From Lachnospiraceae bacterium (GTDB lineage: Bacteria; Bacillota; Clostridia; Lachnospirales; Lachnospiraceae), in contig CAJTAL010000006.1 in NCBI GenBank assembly GCA_910574285.1, positions 1-64,000 of the forward strand: 64,000 bases of DNA, given 5' to 3'. Of the stretch, positions 8,368-16,158 are shown one piece after another. The notes beneath the pieces were generated by a model that did not search any database, was not told where the DNA came from, and saw nothing but the letters and a program-made list of their open reading frames with translations. Within the stretch, counting starts at the first letter, position 1. Each line of letters begins with the position of its first letter. Position numbers and translations under genes: made by a program.

Positions 8368-9576
8368 ATGGATATGTTGAGTGTAAAAGGAAGCGACGTC
8401 AGTCTTTCGCTTACCGGCAGTAAGAGGACTAACAGCCGTCCCGGCGCCGTAACGGACGATTTCCGGGCATTACTTACGGGAAAGCAGACGAACAGCCAGG
8501 ATACCAAAGACAGCAAGGAGATCTCGAAGGACACGAAAGACATCAAAGATACGGATCAGGAAACAGATCAGGCGACGAACGACACAAAAAAGGATCCGGT
8601 ATCAGAGGAACAGAGTAAGACAGATAAGGTTGAAGAGTCTGATAAACAGACGGAAGGATTGATGGCGGCATATCAGGTCAGCCAGGGGATGCGTCCGGAG
8701 ATAATCCAGATTGCATCGGAGACGGCAGAGGAAGCAGCTCCGGAGATAGTTGTAGACACGGATGCCAAGATAGAGCTTCAGACTGTGGGAGCAGAAGAGA
8801 CGGCAGCCATAGCGCAGCCGGAACAGAATACAGAAGTCGCGAATGTGCAGGCGCAGGCGGCTGATCTTGGTTTGCAGAAGGAAGCGCCGCAGCAGACAGA
8901 CAATGATACGGCGGACGGCACGGTGTCAGAAGTACAGCCGGTAATACCGGAAACGGATGCGTCTGAGACAAAGCAGGAGACGGCGGATCTTACGTCGTCA
9001 CAGTCCAGAGACAGAGATAAGACAGTGCAGGCGGCAAACGAAGGTCAGGCACAGCAGACGGAGAATACAAGCATGGCGGAAAACGGCGCGCCGGTTGCGG
9101 TAGATATGCCTAGGACTGAAAAGGCGGAAGCTCCGAAGTACGAGACAGTCGCGACCGTACATGTAGAACAGCCGGAGGAATTGCCGGAGAAGGTAACGAA
9201 TCAGTTGCTTTCGAAACTTGTAGAAGGCGTGAAAGAGTTCGAGATACATATCGAACCTGCAAACCTTGGAAAGCTGGCGATTAAGGTATTGTATGAAGGC
9301 AGTCAGGCGACGATCTCAATCGTATGTTCCGAGAAACGGGCGTTAGACGTCTTAGGTCAAAACGCGCGTGAGATTGGTAATATCATAGAACGTAACCTGG
9401 GTGAAGAGACGACGATCATCGTGGAGAAGCAGGAGACGGATTATCTGAACCAGACCAGAGACGAGAACGAGCAGGCGAATCAGGAACAGCAGAAGCAGAA
9501 AGAGAACGGTAAGAATCAGGACAATGAGGACGCCGGAGATTTCTTACAGAAGCTGCGACTGGGATTAGCCGGGTAG
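8368..9576 (+). CDS. fliK: Flagellar hook-length control protein FliK
   Basis: FliK measures hook length and switches export specificity through FlhB. The 402-residue protein has a long low-complexity N-terminal and middle region rich in Gln, Glu, Thr and Asp, as expected of the molecular ruler. The C-terminal Flg_hook domain lies at about residues 270-365, with EFEIHIEPANLGKLAIKVLY as its hallmark. A polar tail rich in Gln and Asn follows. A GAGGAGG site sits eight bases before ATG 8368; a second ATG at 8374 is also possible. Confidence 0.85.
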   Translation: MDMLSVKGSDVSLSLTGSKRTNSRPGAVTDDFRALLTGKQTNSQDTKDSKEISKDTKDIKDTDQETDQATNDTKKDPVSEEQSKTDKVEESDKQTEGLMAAYQVSQGMRPEIIQIASETAEEAAPEIVVDTDAKIELQTVGAEETAAIAQPEQNTEVANVQAQAADLGLQKEAPQQTDNDTADGTVSEVQPVIPETDASETKQETADLTSSQSRDRDKTVQAANEGQAQQTENTSMAENGAPVAVDMPRTEKAEAPKYETVATVHVEQPEELPEKVTNQLLSKLVEGVKEFEIHIEPANLGKLAIKVLYEGSQATISIVCSEKRALDVLGQNAREIGNIIERNLGEETTIIVEKQETDYLNQTRDENEQANQEQQKQKENGKNQDNEDAGDFLQKLRLGLAG

Positions 9577-9641
9577 ACGATAAGAGAAGAAAGAAGCTAA
9601 AGACTTTAAGCATTAAGCAAAGAAAGGAGAGAAAAGTAATT

Positions 9642-10196
9642 ATGGCGATTAATACTGATAATCTGACAAGTAACGCTACGAAATATGCCTACGATGCATC
9701 TTTGACGACGCAGACGTCGGCGGTTGCCAACAACAGCGAGATGACGATGGATGATTTTTGGCAGCTACTGGCGGCGCAGCTTAAGTATCAGGATATGACA
9801 AATCCTATGAGCAACAGCGAGATGATGCAGCAGATGACGCAGATGTCTTCGATGAATACGATGACGAAACTGTCCGACGCAATCTCAAGTATCGCGTCCG
9901 TGACGAATAATCTGTCACAGGTAACTCTGACGACATATTCCACCGGGCTTCTTGGCAGAGAAGTAACCATTGCGATCACCAACGACAAAGGAGAGCTTTC
10001 GGATACGATAAAGGGTACCGTGACCGGCGTGGATCTCACGGGAGCGACTTCCGTATATGTAGGCGGCAAGAAATATGAGCTGGCGCAGATCATGGCGGTA
10101 GGCGACGTACCGAAGAAAGATATTGAAGACGCGGTAGAGGCGGAGAAGAAGAAAAATGAAACCGCCGGAAAGACGACCGGGACGACGAAAGCATAG
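9642..10196 (+). CDS. flgD: Flagellar hook assembly scaffold FlgD
   Basis: FlgD is the cap on which the hook polymerises. The N-terminal signature is present: MDDFWQLLAAQLKYQDMTNP, then a Met-rich helix with SNSEMMQQMTQMSSMNTM. The 184-residue protein carries a short beta domain (GLLGREVTIAI, GTVTGVDL) and a Lys/Thr-rich tail. It follows fliK by 65 bases with AAAGGAG in front, and precedes the TIGR02530 gene and flgE, the usual Firmicutes order. Confidence 0.9.
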   Translation: MAINTDNLTSNATKYAYDASLTTQTSAVANNSEMTMDDFWQLLAAQLKYQDMTNPMSNSEMMQQMTQMSSMNTMTKLSDAISSIASVTNNLSQVTLTTYSTGLLGREVTIAITNDKGELSDTIKGTVTGVDLTGATSVYVGGKKYELAQIMAVGDVPKKDIEDAVEAEKKKNETAGKTTGTTKA

Positions 10197-10253
10197 AAGG
10201 ACAGAGGATTATAGAAGGATAAGGGGATCAGAGATAAAGGCGGTGCATAATCG

Positions 10254-10676
10254 ATGAGTAAGACGAGTCAGATCACGAATGCCGGAGCTCTTAAGTTGCA
10301 GCATGCGTCCGCGGCACAGTTGCAGACAAGGGCAGCAGCCGTCACAAGTACGGATGCCGGTAAGAATACAGGTACAAAAGTACAATTTGCAGATATTCTG
10401 CAGAAAGAAGCCGACAAAGCCCAATCCGTCCAGTTCTCCAAGCATGCGGCTCAGAGAGTCCGGGAGCGGGGGATCGAGATGACGGACAGTCTCCTCACGA
10501 ACCTGAACCAGGCGGTGCAGAAAGCCAAAGAGAAGGGGTCCAGGGATGTGGTGGTTATCGGCGAGAGCGGAGCCTTTATTGTGAACGTTCCTCACAACAT
10601 CGTAGTAACGACGATGTCCGGAGCAGAGATGAAGGAGAATATTTTTACCAATATTGACAGCGCTGTCTTAATGTAG
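10254..10676 (+). CDS. TIGR02530-type flagellar operon protein
   Basis: This small cytoplasmic protein is found next to flgD and flgE in many Firmicutes flagellar operons; its precise job is not established. The 140-residue sequence carries the family hallmark in its C-terminal half: FSKHAAQRVRERGIEMTD, then DVVVIGESGAFIVNVPHN and VVTTMSGAEMKENIFTNIDS. The N-terminal third is Ala/Gln-rich and probably disordered. A 138-bp structured gap, unusually long for this operon, follows before flgE. Confidence 0.8.
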   Translation: MSKTSQITNAGALKLQHASAAQLQTRAAAVTSTDAGKNTGTKVQFADILQKEADKAQSVQFSKHAAQRVRERGIEMTDSLLTNLNQAVQKAKEKGSRDVVVIGESGAFIVNVPHNIVVTTMSGAEMKENIFTNIDSAVLM

Positions 10677-10700
10677 ACCGGACCATTTTATGGAGGTTTC

Positions 10701-10773
10701 GTATCTGCGCGACTTGCAGATACATCGGGAACCGAAAGACGACGGATAGGAAGATATCCTGTCTGAAGTTCCC
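10701..10773 (+). other. Structured RNA candidate upstream of flgE
   Basis: In the 138-bp gap before flgE there are two adjacent structures. GTATCTGC (10701-10708) pairs with GCAGATAC (10716-10723). GGGAAC (10727-10732) pairs with GTTCCC (10768-10773) and encloses a hairpin, GGATA/TATCC, whose loop is GGAAGA (10749-10754). It is followed 20-30 bases later by the flgE ribosome binding site. No T-run follows, so it is more like a leader or processing element than a terminator. It does not match riboswitch classes I can recall. Confidence 0.4.
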
Positions 10774-10814
10774 GCAAGACGGCTGAGAATGGAAAAGAAA
10801 GGGAGTAATAAACT

Positions 10815-12137
10815 ATGGTTAGATCAATGATTGCTGGAGTCGCAGGACTCAAGGCACATCAGTCAAAATTAGACGTAATCGGTAATAATATAGCGAACGT
10901 AAATACATGGGGATTCAAGTCATACAGCTATAATTTCCAGGACGCGATGTACTCGAATTCCATCAGTAGTACGGGCGGAAGTACAGTGGCAGGAGCAGCC
11001 GGCGGACACAATGCGTCTCAGGTAGGTTATGGTTCCACACTGTCTTCGATCTCAACGGAGTTTAATACAGGAGCGCCGTCTCCGTCTTCCAACAACATGG
11101 ATTGTATGATCGACGGTACAGGGTTCTTCCTGGTAGGCAATATGGTTAACGGAACATTTGAGGATGTTGAGTCGTCAGGATTGTATCTGTCCAGAGTAGG
11201 TATCTTCCGTGTGGATAACAACGGATATCTGGTAGATAACCTGGGAAGTTATGTATATGGATATGGATTGGTAGACGGAACAGGTACGCCGGAGATAACG
11301 GCGAAACCTCGAGCTTATACGATCAACGGAGCTGCTTTCACAGCCGTACCGGCTGATGACGCAGCAGGTACAAAGGCTAGTATTACGATAGGTGGAATTA
11401 ACGTAGTTACTAAGAGCAGTGATCCTAAGGAGCAGATTGACGAATGGATAGCTGTTGTAACAGCGGATAAGCCGGATCCGGCAGATCCGGATCAGCCTAA
11501 TAAAGGAGCGCTCGCCGGTTATAAGATAGAGAAAACAGATGATCCTGACACGGTAAAAAATACAGTTAATTTGAAATTGACGGCAAAAGTGTCAGGTGTA
11601 GCGAATGCACCGGCTGCCATTACGAGTGCAAATTGGGCGCCGGCGGCAGGCACGCCTGTAAATGTTCCATTTTCTTTTGAGGAGGAACAGCCAGTGGATC
11701 GGGTTCCAGGTATTCCGGCGATATACTCAGATCAATTAACAGCAATCCGTATTCCGACTGATCCGGAAACTGGACAGCGTTATGATATCCAGGGTTGGAC
11801 GATGAACGAAGACGGAACGATCATGGGAACGGACGTTAACAATCGCGCAATCCCGATTGCCCAGTTAGCCCTCGTATCCGTAGAGAACCCCAACGGTCTG
11901 GAGAAGCAGAAAGGATACTACTATACACCGGGCGCGAACTCAGGTGTTGTAGAGGCCATCAAGCCGAACGGCGGTCCGGTGGGTATCATCAAGAGCGGCT
12001 GGCTCGAGATGGCGAACGTAGACCTTGCCAATGAGTTTTCCAACATGATCACCACACAGAGAGGTTTCCAGGCGAACTCCAAGATCATCACGGTAACAGA
12101 CGAGATGCTTCAGGAACTCGTAAACATGAAACGTTAA
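10815..12137 (+). CDS. flgE: Flagellar hook protein FlgE
   Basis: FlgE polymerises into the hook, the flexible joint outside the cell. The N-terminus has the axial-protein motif GLKAHQSKLDVIGNNIANVN and the C-terminus the matching helix (NVDLANEFSNMITTQRGFQA). Both ends form the D0/D1 core. The 440-residue product has a central, surface-exposed region (about 155-300) with Pro/Asp-rich low complexity and little resemblance to other hook proteins. GAAAGGGAG precedes ATG 10815. Structured gaps on both sides may set its expression apart from its neighbours. Confidence 0.9.
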   Translation: MVRSMIAGVAGLKAHQSKLDVIGNNIANVNTWGFKSYSYNFQDAMYSNSISSTGGSTVAGAAGGHNASQVGYGSTLSSISTEFNTGAPSPSSNNMDCMIDGTGFFLVGNMVNGTFEDVESSGLYLSRVGIFRVDNNGYLVDNLGSYVYGYGLVDGTGTPEITAKPRAYTINGAAFTAVPADDAAGTKASITIGGINVVTKSSDPKEQIDEWIAVVTADKPDPADPDQPNKGALAGYKIEKTDDPDTVKNTVNLKLTAKVSGVANAPAAITSANWAPAAGTPVNVPFSFEEEQPVDRVPGIPAIYSDQLTAIRIPTDPETGQRYDIQGWTMNEDGTIMGTDVNNRAIPIAQLALVSVENPNGLEKQKGYYYTPGANSGVVEAIKPNGGPVGIIKSGWLEMANVDLANEFSNMITTQRGFQANSKIITVTDEMLQELVNMKR

Positions 12138-12239
12138 TTATTAGCGGGTTCTTAACGTGACATCTAATTAAGTAATGAGTAATAATACATGTAATGAATG
12201 AAGCATTTCCCAGGATATGTGTTGATATTCATCCATGCA

Positions 12240-12300
12240 CAGATAATTGTGGGGAGGCCGATGCAGGAAGGATCCTGCAGGGATTCTCCACAATTGTCTG
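12240..12300 (+). other. Large hairpin between flgE and flbD
   Basis: CAGATAATTGTGG (12240-12252) pairs with CCACAATTGTCTG (12288-12300) in a 13-bp stem with one G-U pair. Inside it GCAGGA (12263-12268) and TCCTGC (12273-12278) form a second stem with an AGGA tetraloop. TTTTG follows at once, so partial termination is possible. It lies in a 207-bp gap. Confidence 0.5.
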
Positions 12301-12344
12301 TTTTGTGATAGCAAATGCGTTTGATATTTGTGAGGAACTATGTT

Positions 12345-12542
12345 ATGATAATGCTTACGAAGCTGAATAATGCGAAAGTTGTGTTGAACAGCGCGCACAT
12401 AGAATCTGTTGAATTGATACCGGAGTCAAAAGTGCTCATGACAAACGGGAAGTTTTATATCGTAAAAGAGAGCGCAGAAGAAATAATCGAGAAAACAATT
12501 GCGTACAATGGCAGGATTCATTGTTACCGTGCAGATAGATAA
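12345..12542 (+). CDS. flbD: Flagellar protein FlbD
   Basis: FlbD is a small protein encoded between flgE and motA in most Firmicutes and spirochaete flagellar operons; it is thought to act in motor or export function but is poorly defined. The 65-residue product shows the family pattern: MIMLTKLNNAKVVLNSAHI, then SKVLMTNGKFYIVKESAEE. The ATG at 12345 follows GAGGA by about ten bases; an ATG at 12351 is an alternative. A longer frame from 12315 is not needed. Confidence 0.85.
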   Translation: MIMLTKLNNAKVVLNSAHIESVELIPESKVLMTNGKFYIVKESAEEIIEKTIAYNGRIHCYRADR

Positions 12543-12566
12543 GGTGTAAGTAAGGAGTGAGAGAAA

Positions 12567-13394
12567 GTGGATATAACTAGTATTTTAGGTTTGCTTATTG
12601 GAACAGTACTGATCGTATTTGTCGGAATTACACCGGCGAAGCTTGGTAATTTCTGGGACCCTGAAAGTATTGCGATCGTTTTGGGCGGTACTATCGCCGC
12701 GGCTATTGCAAGTTATCCTTTCGGCAGGCTGAAGACATTGCTCAAACATACGAAGATTTTGCTTCAGGGGAAGAAGTATAATATCGGAGAGTTGGTTGAC
12801 ACTTTGGTGGAGATGGCGCAGCTTGCAAGACAGAATGGTCTTCTGGCTCTGGAAGAGAAAGCGAATGAGATCGACGATCTGTTCTTTAAACAGGGCATTA
12901 TGCTGATCGTAGACGCGACAGAACCGGAAGAAGTGCGAAGCCTCCTGGAAAGTGATGTAGACGCCATGCTGAGCAGGCATGAGGACTGTATCGGCATCTA
13001 TCAGACACTGGAAGCGAGAGCTCCTGCATTTGGTATGATCGGTACTCTGGTCGGTCTGGTTAACATGTTGAAGGGCATGAATCTGGAAGGCGAAGGCGGA
13101 GCGGGAGATATCGGTCCTGCGATGGCGACGGCCTTGATTACTACATTCTACGGATGTATCCTTGCGCATCTGATCTTCGGTCCTATCAGTAATAAGCTTA
13201 AGGTAAGGAACGAAGAAGAGCTGTTGTATAAGACGATTATGATAGAGGGAATTCTTGCGATACAGGCAGGAGATAACCCGAAGTTCCTGAGGGAGAAGCT
13301 TGTTACATACGTATCTCAGAAAGAACGTCAGAGACTCTTAGATCCGGATGCTGTTTCAAAAGGCAAGAAGGGCAAAGAGGCAGCAGAAGAGTAA
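12567..13394 (+). CDS. motA: Flagellar stator protein MotA
   Basis: MotA and MotB form the ion-driven stator. The 275-residue protein has four predicted membrane helices (about 3-22, 33-52, 145-170 and 185-205). It carries the two conserved prolines, in RAPAFGMIGTLVGL and HLIFGPISNKL, and the charged cytoplasmic loop between helices 2 and 3 that contacts FliG. The start is GTG 12567, ten bases after TAAGGAG. motB follows after 12 bases. Confidence 0.95.
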   Translation: MDITSILGLLIGTVLIVFVGITPAKLGNFWDPESIAIVLGGTIAAAIASYPFGRLKTLLKHTKILLQGKKYNIGELVDTLVEMAQLARQNGLLALEEKANEIDDLFFKQGIMLIVDATEPEEVRSLLESDVDAMLSRHEDCIGIYQTLEARAPAFGMIGTLVGLVNMLKGMNLEGEGGAGDIGPAMATALITTFYGCILAHLIFGPISNKLKVRNEEELLYKTIMIEGILAIQAGDNPKFLREKLVTYVSQKERQRLLDPDAVSKGKKGKEAAEE

Positions 13395-13406
13395 CAGGAG
13401 GAGATT

Positions 13407-14156
13407 ATGAAGAAGAGAAGGAGCGGCGGAGGCGGCGGAGGCGGCGCGAACTGGATGGATACATATGGCGACCTTGTAACGCTGCTGCTATGTTTTTTTG
13501 TTTTGCTATATTCCATATCTAGTTTGGATCAGGCAAAATGGATTATGATTGTTAAGAGTTTTAATCCGGACGCTAAGGAAGTCTCGCAGATAGCAGACGA
13601 TCCGGATCTTCTGGCGGATGACGACGTTCCCGGCGCCATAGACGCGGAAGCTTTTGACGATTTGTTCGAGAGTCTGACGAAAGCGGTTGAAGAAGCGGAT
13701 CTGACGAGTGAAGTCGAGTTATTTAAGGGAGACGGCTATACTTTTATCACGTTTCATGATAATGTATTCTTTGATGGAGACAGTTCTGTGATCAAGGAAG
13801 AAGGGACGGATATTCTGGCACAGTTTGCCTCTATTATGTCCGGAGTGGACAGTTCGATCAAAGAGATTCGGGTTCTGGGTCATACGACTCAGGCTGATCC
13901 GAACATACCGAATAATCCGGAGAATGACCGTTTGCTTTCCTCAGAAAGGGCTGCGCGAGTGGTGGCGTTCATCCAGCAGAGGACAACCGTGTCTGCAGAT
14001 AAGATGGTATCGGAAGGCTATGGACAGTTCCGGCCTATCGCTCCGTTCGATACTGCGGAGAACAGAGCGAAGAACCGAAGGGTCGAGATCCTGATCACGA
14101 AGTCCGATGCGGTAGAGCATAGCCTGGAAGAATACTATCAGCAGATGAACAGATGA
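13407..14156 (+). CDS. motB: Flagellar stator protein MotB
   Basis: MotB anchors the stator to peptidoglycan. After a basic, seven-Gly N-terminus, the single membrane helix (WMDTYGDLVTLLLCFFVLLY) contains the ion-binding Asp at residue 22. The C-terminal OmpA-like domain (about 110-240) shows the peptidoglycan-binding pattern VLGHTTQ, LLSSERAARVVAFI, GYGQFRPIAP and NRAKNRRVEI. The length of 249 residues is normal. fliM follows directly; the fliL gene usual at this place is missing. Confidence 0.95.
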   Translation: MKKRRSGGGGGGGANWMDTYGDLVTLLLCFFVLLYSISSLDQAKWIMIVKSFNPDAKEVSQIADDPDLLADDDVPGAIDAEAFDDLFESLTKAVEEADLTSEVELFKGDGYTFITFHDNVFFDGDSSVIKEEGTDILAQFASIMSGVDSSIKEIRVLGHTTQADPNIPNNPENDRLLSSERAARVVAFIQQRTTVSADKMVSEGYGQFRPIAPFDTAENRAKNRRVEILITKSDAVEHSLEEYYQQMNR

Positions 14157-14192
14157 TTTTATAGTAACATAGTAACAAAGGTGGGGGTTTAG

Positions 14193-15224
14193 ATGGCAGA
14201 TGTATTATCGCAAAGTCAGATAGATGCGCTATTGAATTCGATGCAGAATTCCGGCGCGGAAGAGGTGGAGGAAGAGCCGAAAGTAGTCGAGAAGGAATAT
14301 AAGAAGTATGATTTCTTCAGCCCGAAGAAATATACAAAGGATAAGCTAAAGATGCTGAGCAGTATCTATGACAACTATTCCAGGATCTTTACTTCGCAGA
14401 TCAACGGTCTGTTCCGTGTGGTGAGCGAAGTAGAAGTTATGGGAGTAGAAGAGCAGAGATACTACGAATTCGGGAATGCGCTGAATGATTCAGACGTATT
14501 GACTGTTGCAGATGTAGAACTCCCCGATCACTCTAACAATCCACCGATGCTTATCCATATCAGTCCTATGCTGATGGCTTCTATGATAGACCGTATGCTA
14601 GGGGGGACCGGTGCGGATCTGTCGATTGACATAGCATATACCTATACAGATATTGAGCTGGCGCTGTACGAGAAGATCATGAAGTATCCGATTTCGATCA
14701 TGAACGATGTTTGGTCAGGATATATTAATGTGAACGCCGTATACTCCTATATTGAGGAGAATCCCAGTATGTTCCAGGGGATCAGCGTGGATGAGACGGT
14801 TGTTATTATTATGCTGCATATCAAAATCAATGAGATCGAAGGAGCTATGAATATCTGTATACCCGGGACACTGCTGAGTAATATCTTTGAGATCATTGAT
14901 AAGACGAAGCATCTGGCGAAGAAGAACGATTCAGTTCAGCACAGGAACAGTAAAGAGGATATTATGGAGAGTATCCGAGAGTCCAAGATGGATATTATGG
15001 CGCAGCTTGGAATTGCAAGGCTGAACCTGGATGATATCTATAATCTCCATGTGGGCGACGTGATAGACTTGAACAAGCCTCAGGATTCACCGATTGCTCT
15101 CTACATAGAAGGGCAGCCGTGGTTCAACGGGCAACTTGGAGTACATAACAAGAACGTGGCTGTCAAGATCGACGAGCGTATACTGGAACCGAACCATGAA
15201 CCAGATGAAGACCTGGCGGTATAA
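14193..15224 (+). CDS. fliM: Flagellar motor switch protein FliM
   Basis: FliM is the C-ring component that binds phosphorylated CheY. The N-terminal CheY-binding peptide is present (LSQSQIDALLNSM), followed by the middle domain (MLGGTG, the GGxG motif contacting FliG) and the C-terminal SpoA domain (residues about 262-330, with LHVGDVIDLNKP and GQPWFNGQLG). The protein has 343 residues. An AAGGTGGGG site precedes the ATG. It is the first C-ring gene after motB and precedes cheY. Confidence 0.95.
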   Translation: MADVLSQSQIDALLNSMQNSGAEEVEEEPKVVEKEYKKYDFFSPKKYTKDKLKMLSSIYDNYSRIFTSQINGLFRVVSEVEVMGVEEQRYYEFGNALNDSDVLTVADVELPDHSNNPPMLIHISPMLMASMIDRMLGGTGADLSIDIAYTYTDIELALYEKIMKYPISIMNDVWSGYINVNAVYSYIEENPSMFQGISVDETVVIIMLHIKINEIEGAMNICIPGTLLSNIFEIIDKTKHLAKKNDSVQHRNSKEDIMESIRESKMDIMAQLGIARLNLDDIYNLHVGDVIDLNKPQDSPIALYIEGQPWFNGQLGVHNKNVAVKIDERILEPNHEPDEDLAV

Positions 15225-15301
15225 CTACCAGATAAATCCAAGGAATTATCTGAGTAAATAAATTATAATGATATAAATAACAAAAAAGTGAGGTAAGAAA
15301 A

Positions 15302-15661
15302 ATGGCAAAGATTATGTTAGTGGATGATGCGGCATTTATGAGAATGATGTTAAAGAATACGTTGTCACAGGCGGGATATACGGATCTTCTTGAGGCGGAA
15401 GACGGTGTGAAAGCGGTAGAAACTTATGCGGCGGAGAAACCGGATCTTGTATTCATGGATATTACCATGCCGAATAAGGACGGCTTAGAGACGTTGAAAG
15501 AGATTAAGGCTATGGATCCGGGAGCAACGATCGTTATGTGTTCCGCTATGGGGCAGGAGACGATGGTAATGGATTCCATTAAGTCCGGCGCCAAGGATTT
15601 TATCGTAAAACCCTTCAAACCGGAGCGTGTTTTGTCAACGGTGAAGAAGATCCTTGGTTAG
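15302..15661 (+). CDS. cheY: Chemotaxis response regulator CheY
   Basis: CheY carries the signal from the kinase CheA to FliM. The 119-residue single REC domain shows the acidic pair D8/D9, the phosphorylated D53 in VFMDITMP, S81 and the conserved lysine K103 in VKPF. No output domain is present. The 77-bp gap upstream holds a small CAGATAA/TTATCTG hairpin (15229-15252). Its kinase CheA is not encoded in this window. Confidence 0.95.
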   Translation: MAKIMLVDDAAFMRMMLKNTLSQAGYTDLLEAEDGVKAVETYAAEKPDLVFMDITMPNKDGLETLKEIKAMDPGATIVMCSAMGQETMVMDSIKSGAKDFIVKPFKPERVLSTVKKILG

Positions 15662-15678
15662 AGTAAAAGGAGGTTATT

Positions 15679-16119
15679 ATGTCTTTTTTAAGTTCATTTG
15701 ATATCAGTGCGTCAGGGATGACTGCAGAGCGGCAGAGACTTGATATTGCGTCTGAGAATATCGCGAACAGTGAGACGACCAGAACAGCCAGTGGAGAAGC
15801 ATACCGCAGGAAGATGGTTGTGCTGGAAGAAGTACCTTCTACCTCGTTCCGTACCAGATTCAACAGTCTTTTAAACCGCACCGCGTCAAAGGGCGGTGTC
15901 AAGGTAACCCAGATAATAGAAGATCAGAGGGACCTGAACCCTGTCTATAATCCGGATCACCCGGATGCGAACGAAGAAGGATATGTAATGATGCCGAATG
16001 TGGATCTTGTGAAAGAGACCGTAGACGGAATGGCGGCTACGAGGGCTTACGAGGCGAACATCACAGCGTTCAATGCGATGAAATTGATGGCACAGAGAGC
16101 ATTGGATATCGGCAAATAG
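15679..16119 (+). CDS. flgC: Flagellar basal-body rod protein FlgC
   Basis: FlgC is a proximal rod subunit. The 146-residue sequence begins with the axial motif FDISASGMTAERQRLDIASENIANSET in two overlapping blocks, and ends with the rod-type helix AYEANITAFNAMKLMAQRAL. The middle has the FlgC-typical PVYNPDHPDANEEGYV. In most bacteria flgC follows flgB directly; here it sits between cheY and fliY, about 13 kb away. Spacing is tight (17 bases after cheY, AAAGGAGG before the ATG), so it is a true operon member. Confidence 0.9.
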   Translation: MSFLSSFDISASGMTAERQRLDIASENIANSETTRTASGEAYRRKMVVLEEVPSTSFRTRFNSLLNRTASKGGVKVTQIIEDQRDLNPVYNPDHPDANEEGYVMMPNVDLVKETVDGMAATRAYEANITAFNAMKLMAQRALDIGK

Positions 16120-16158
16120 AAAAAGGGGTGATTTTCCCGGAAGGAGAGAAGGGTTAGT

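Noticed and set aside
10701-10773. A c-di-GMP riboswitch before flgE
   Set aside because: The conserved core of the GEMM-I and GEMM-II types that I can recall is not present; the structure is kept only as an unnamed element.
12195-12371. A 58-codon open frame overlapping the flgE-flbD gap
   Set aside because: No ribosome binding site, it runs through the hairpin and overlaps the flbD start in another frame.
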